A stretch of 7,001 nucleotides of DNA from an uncultured Hymenobacter sp. (GTDB taxonomy: Bacteria > Bacteroidota > Bacteroidia > Cytophagales > Hymenobacteraceae). Each line of letters starts with the position of its first letter. Positions within the stretch are counted from its first letter, which is position 1. Made by a program: the position numbers and the translations under genes. This document shows, piece after piece, positions 6,871-7,001 of this stretch. Under the pieces are notes generated by a model. That model was not told the origin of the DNA, did not search any database, and worked only from the letters and a program-made list of their open reading frames with translations. The stretch is taken from NCBI GenBank assembly GCA_937871705.1, contig CALMOO010000287.1, positions 220 through 7,220 of the forward strand, in the 5' to 3' direction.

Positions 6871-7001
6871 CTAAGTGGCGCCTTGCCGGCGCCGCAGCTG
6901 CCAAGGCAGCCAAATGAAATACCAGCCCAGAAACGCCGCCGAGCTGCCAATAATGAGCAGGCTCGCGGCCAGCGGCATCTCGGTATGGCGCGTCACGAAG
7001 C
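6871..7001 (-). CDS. C-terminal end of a membrane protein, truncated by the window edge
   Basis: An open frame enters at the right edge and stops with TAG at 6873-6871, giving 42 residues. It contains one hydrophobic segment, LAASLLIIGSSAAFLGWYF (about residues 10-28), then IWLPW and a basic tail QLRRRQGAT, the typical positive-inside end of a membrane protein. The family cannot be assigned from this fragment. In similar clusters the genes ahead of DUF4129 encode stage II sporulation protein M-like or RDD-family membrane proteins, so one of those is possible, but nothing seen here proves it. The 64-bp gap to the next gene on the same strand suggests the same operon. Confidence 0.65.
   Translation of the reverse strand, partial: FVTRHTEMPLAASLLIIGSSAAFLGWYFIWLPWQLRRRQGAT
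6877..6910 (-). other. Two adjacent GC-rich hairpins at the end of the truncated upstream gene
   Basis: GGCGCC at 6877-6882 and again at 6888-6893 (self-complementary, five bases apart) can fold into a six-pair all-GC stem. Right beside it GCTGCC at 6897-6902 pairs with GGCAGC at 6905-6910 across two bases, in practice a shorter stem with a four-base loop. Both lie within the last codons of the upstream gene. No T-run follows on the minus strand, so an intrinsic terminator is not supported; they might weaken read-through or stabilise processed mRNA. Confidence 0.3.

Noticed and set aside
6807..6950. N-terminal extension of the polytopic membrane protein
   Set aside because: It would overlap the upstream gene out of frame, contains no recognisable protein features, and the ATG at 6806 gives a sensible start.
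1..7001. tRNA, rRNA, CRISPR arrays, transposases, integrases, attachment sites and phage genes
   Set aside because: Looked for on both strands; nothing recognisable was seen.

Overview
The window looks like a chromosomal stretch from a GC-rich member of the Bacteroidota, most likely Hymenobacter or a close relative. This is inferred from high GC with AT-rich leaders, few Shine-Dalgarno sequences, and the protein families present; there is no rRNA or other direct taxonomic marker. All supported genes lie on the minus strand, so transcription runs from right to left.

Layout in the direction of transcription: (1) 7001-6871, the last 42 residues of a membrane protein whose body lies outside the window; (2) 6806-5871, a 311-residue polytopic membrane protein; (3) 5890-5081, an exported and anchored DUF4129 protein whose start overlaps gene 2 by 20 nt; (4) 5056-3986, a GT4-type glycosyltransferase; (5) 3938-2523, a DUF4350 protein with two membrane anchors and a long Ala/Thr/Asp/Pro periplasmic linker; (6) an AT-rich gap of about 200 bp with candidate promoter elements; (7) 2318-1233, a MoxR-family AAA+ ATPase; (8) 1236-484, an AT-rich exported protein of unknown function overlapping the MoxR gene by 4 nt; (9) 430-1, a NADAR (YbiA-like) protein cut by the left edge.

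The core is a variant of the MoxR / DUF4350 / DUF4129 cluster known from Bacteroidota and Actinobacteria. Its molecular job is not well defined; MoxR ATPases are thought to act as chaperones that remodel partner proteins, often VWA or DUF58 proteins and envelope components. No DUF58 or VWA gene is visible. The slot right after MoxR holds the AT-rich orphan gene instead, and a glycosyltransferase sits between the DUF4129 and DUF4350 genes. No mobile element, CRISPR array, tRNA or rRNA was seen.

The observations most worth a second look are: a 9-mer, CCTACCCCC, present six times, always on the coding strand and in two reading frames; a cluster of Bacteroidota-type O-glycosylation motifs in the DUF4350 linker; the unusual occupant downstream of MoxR; and an 8-C homopolymer in the MoxR coding region. 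I see no convincing sign of a wholly new system.
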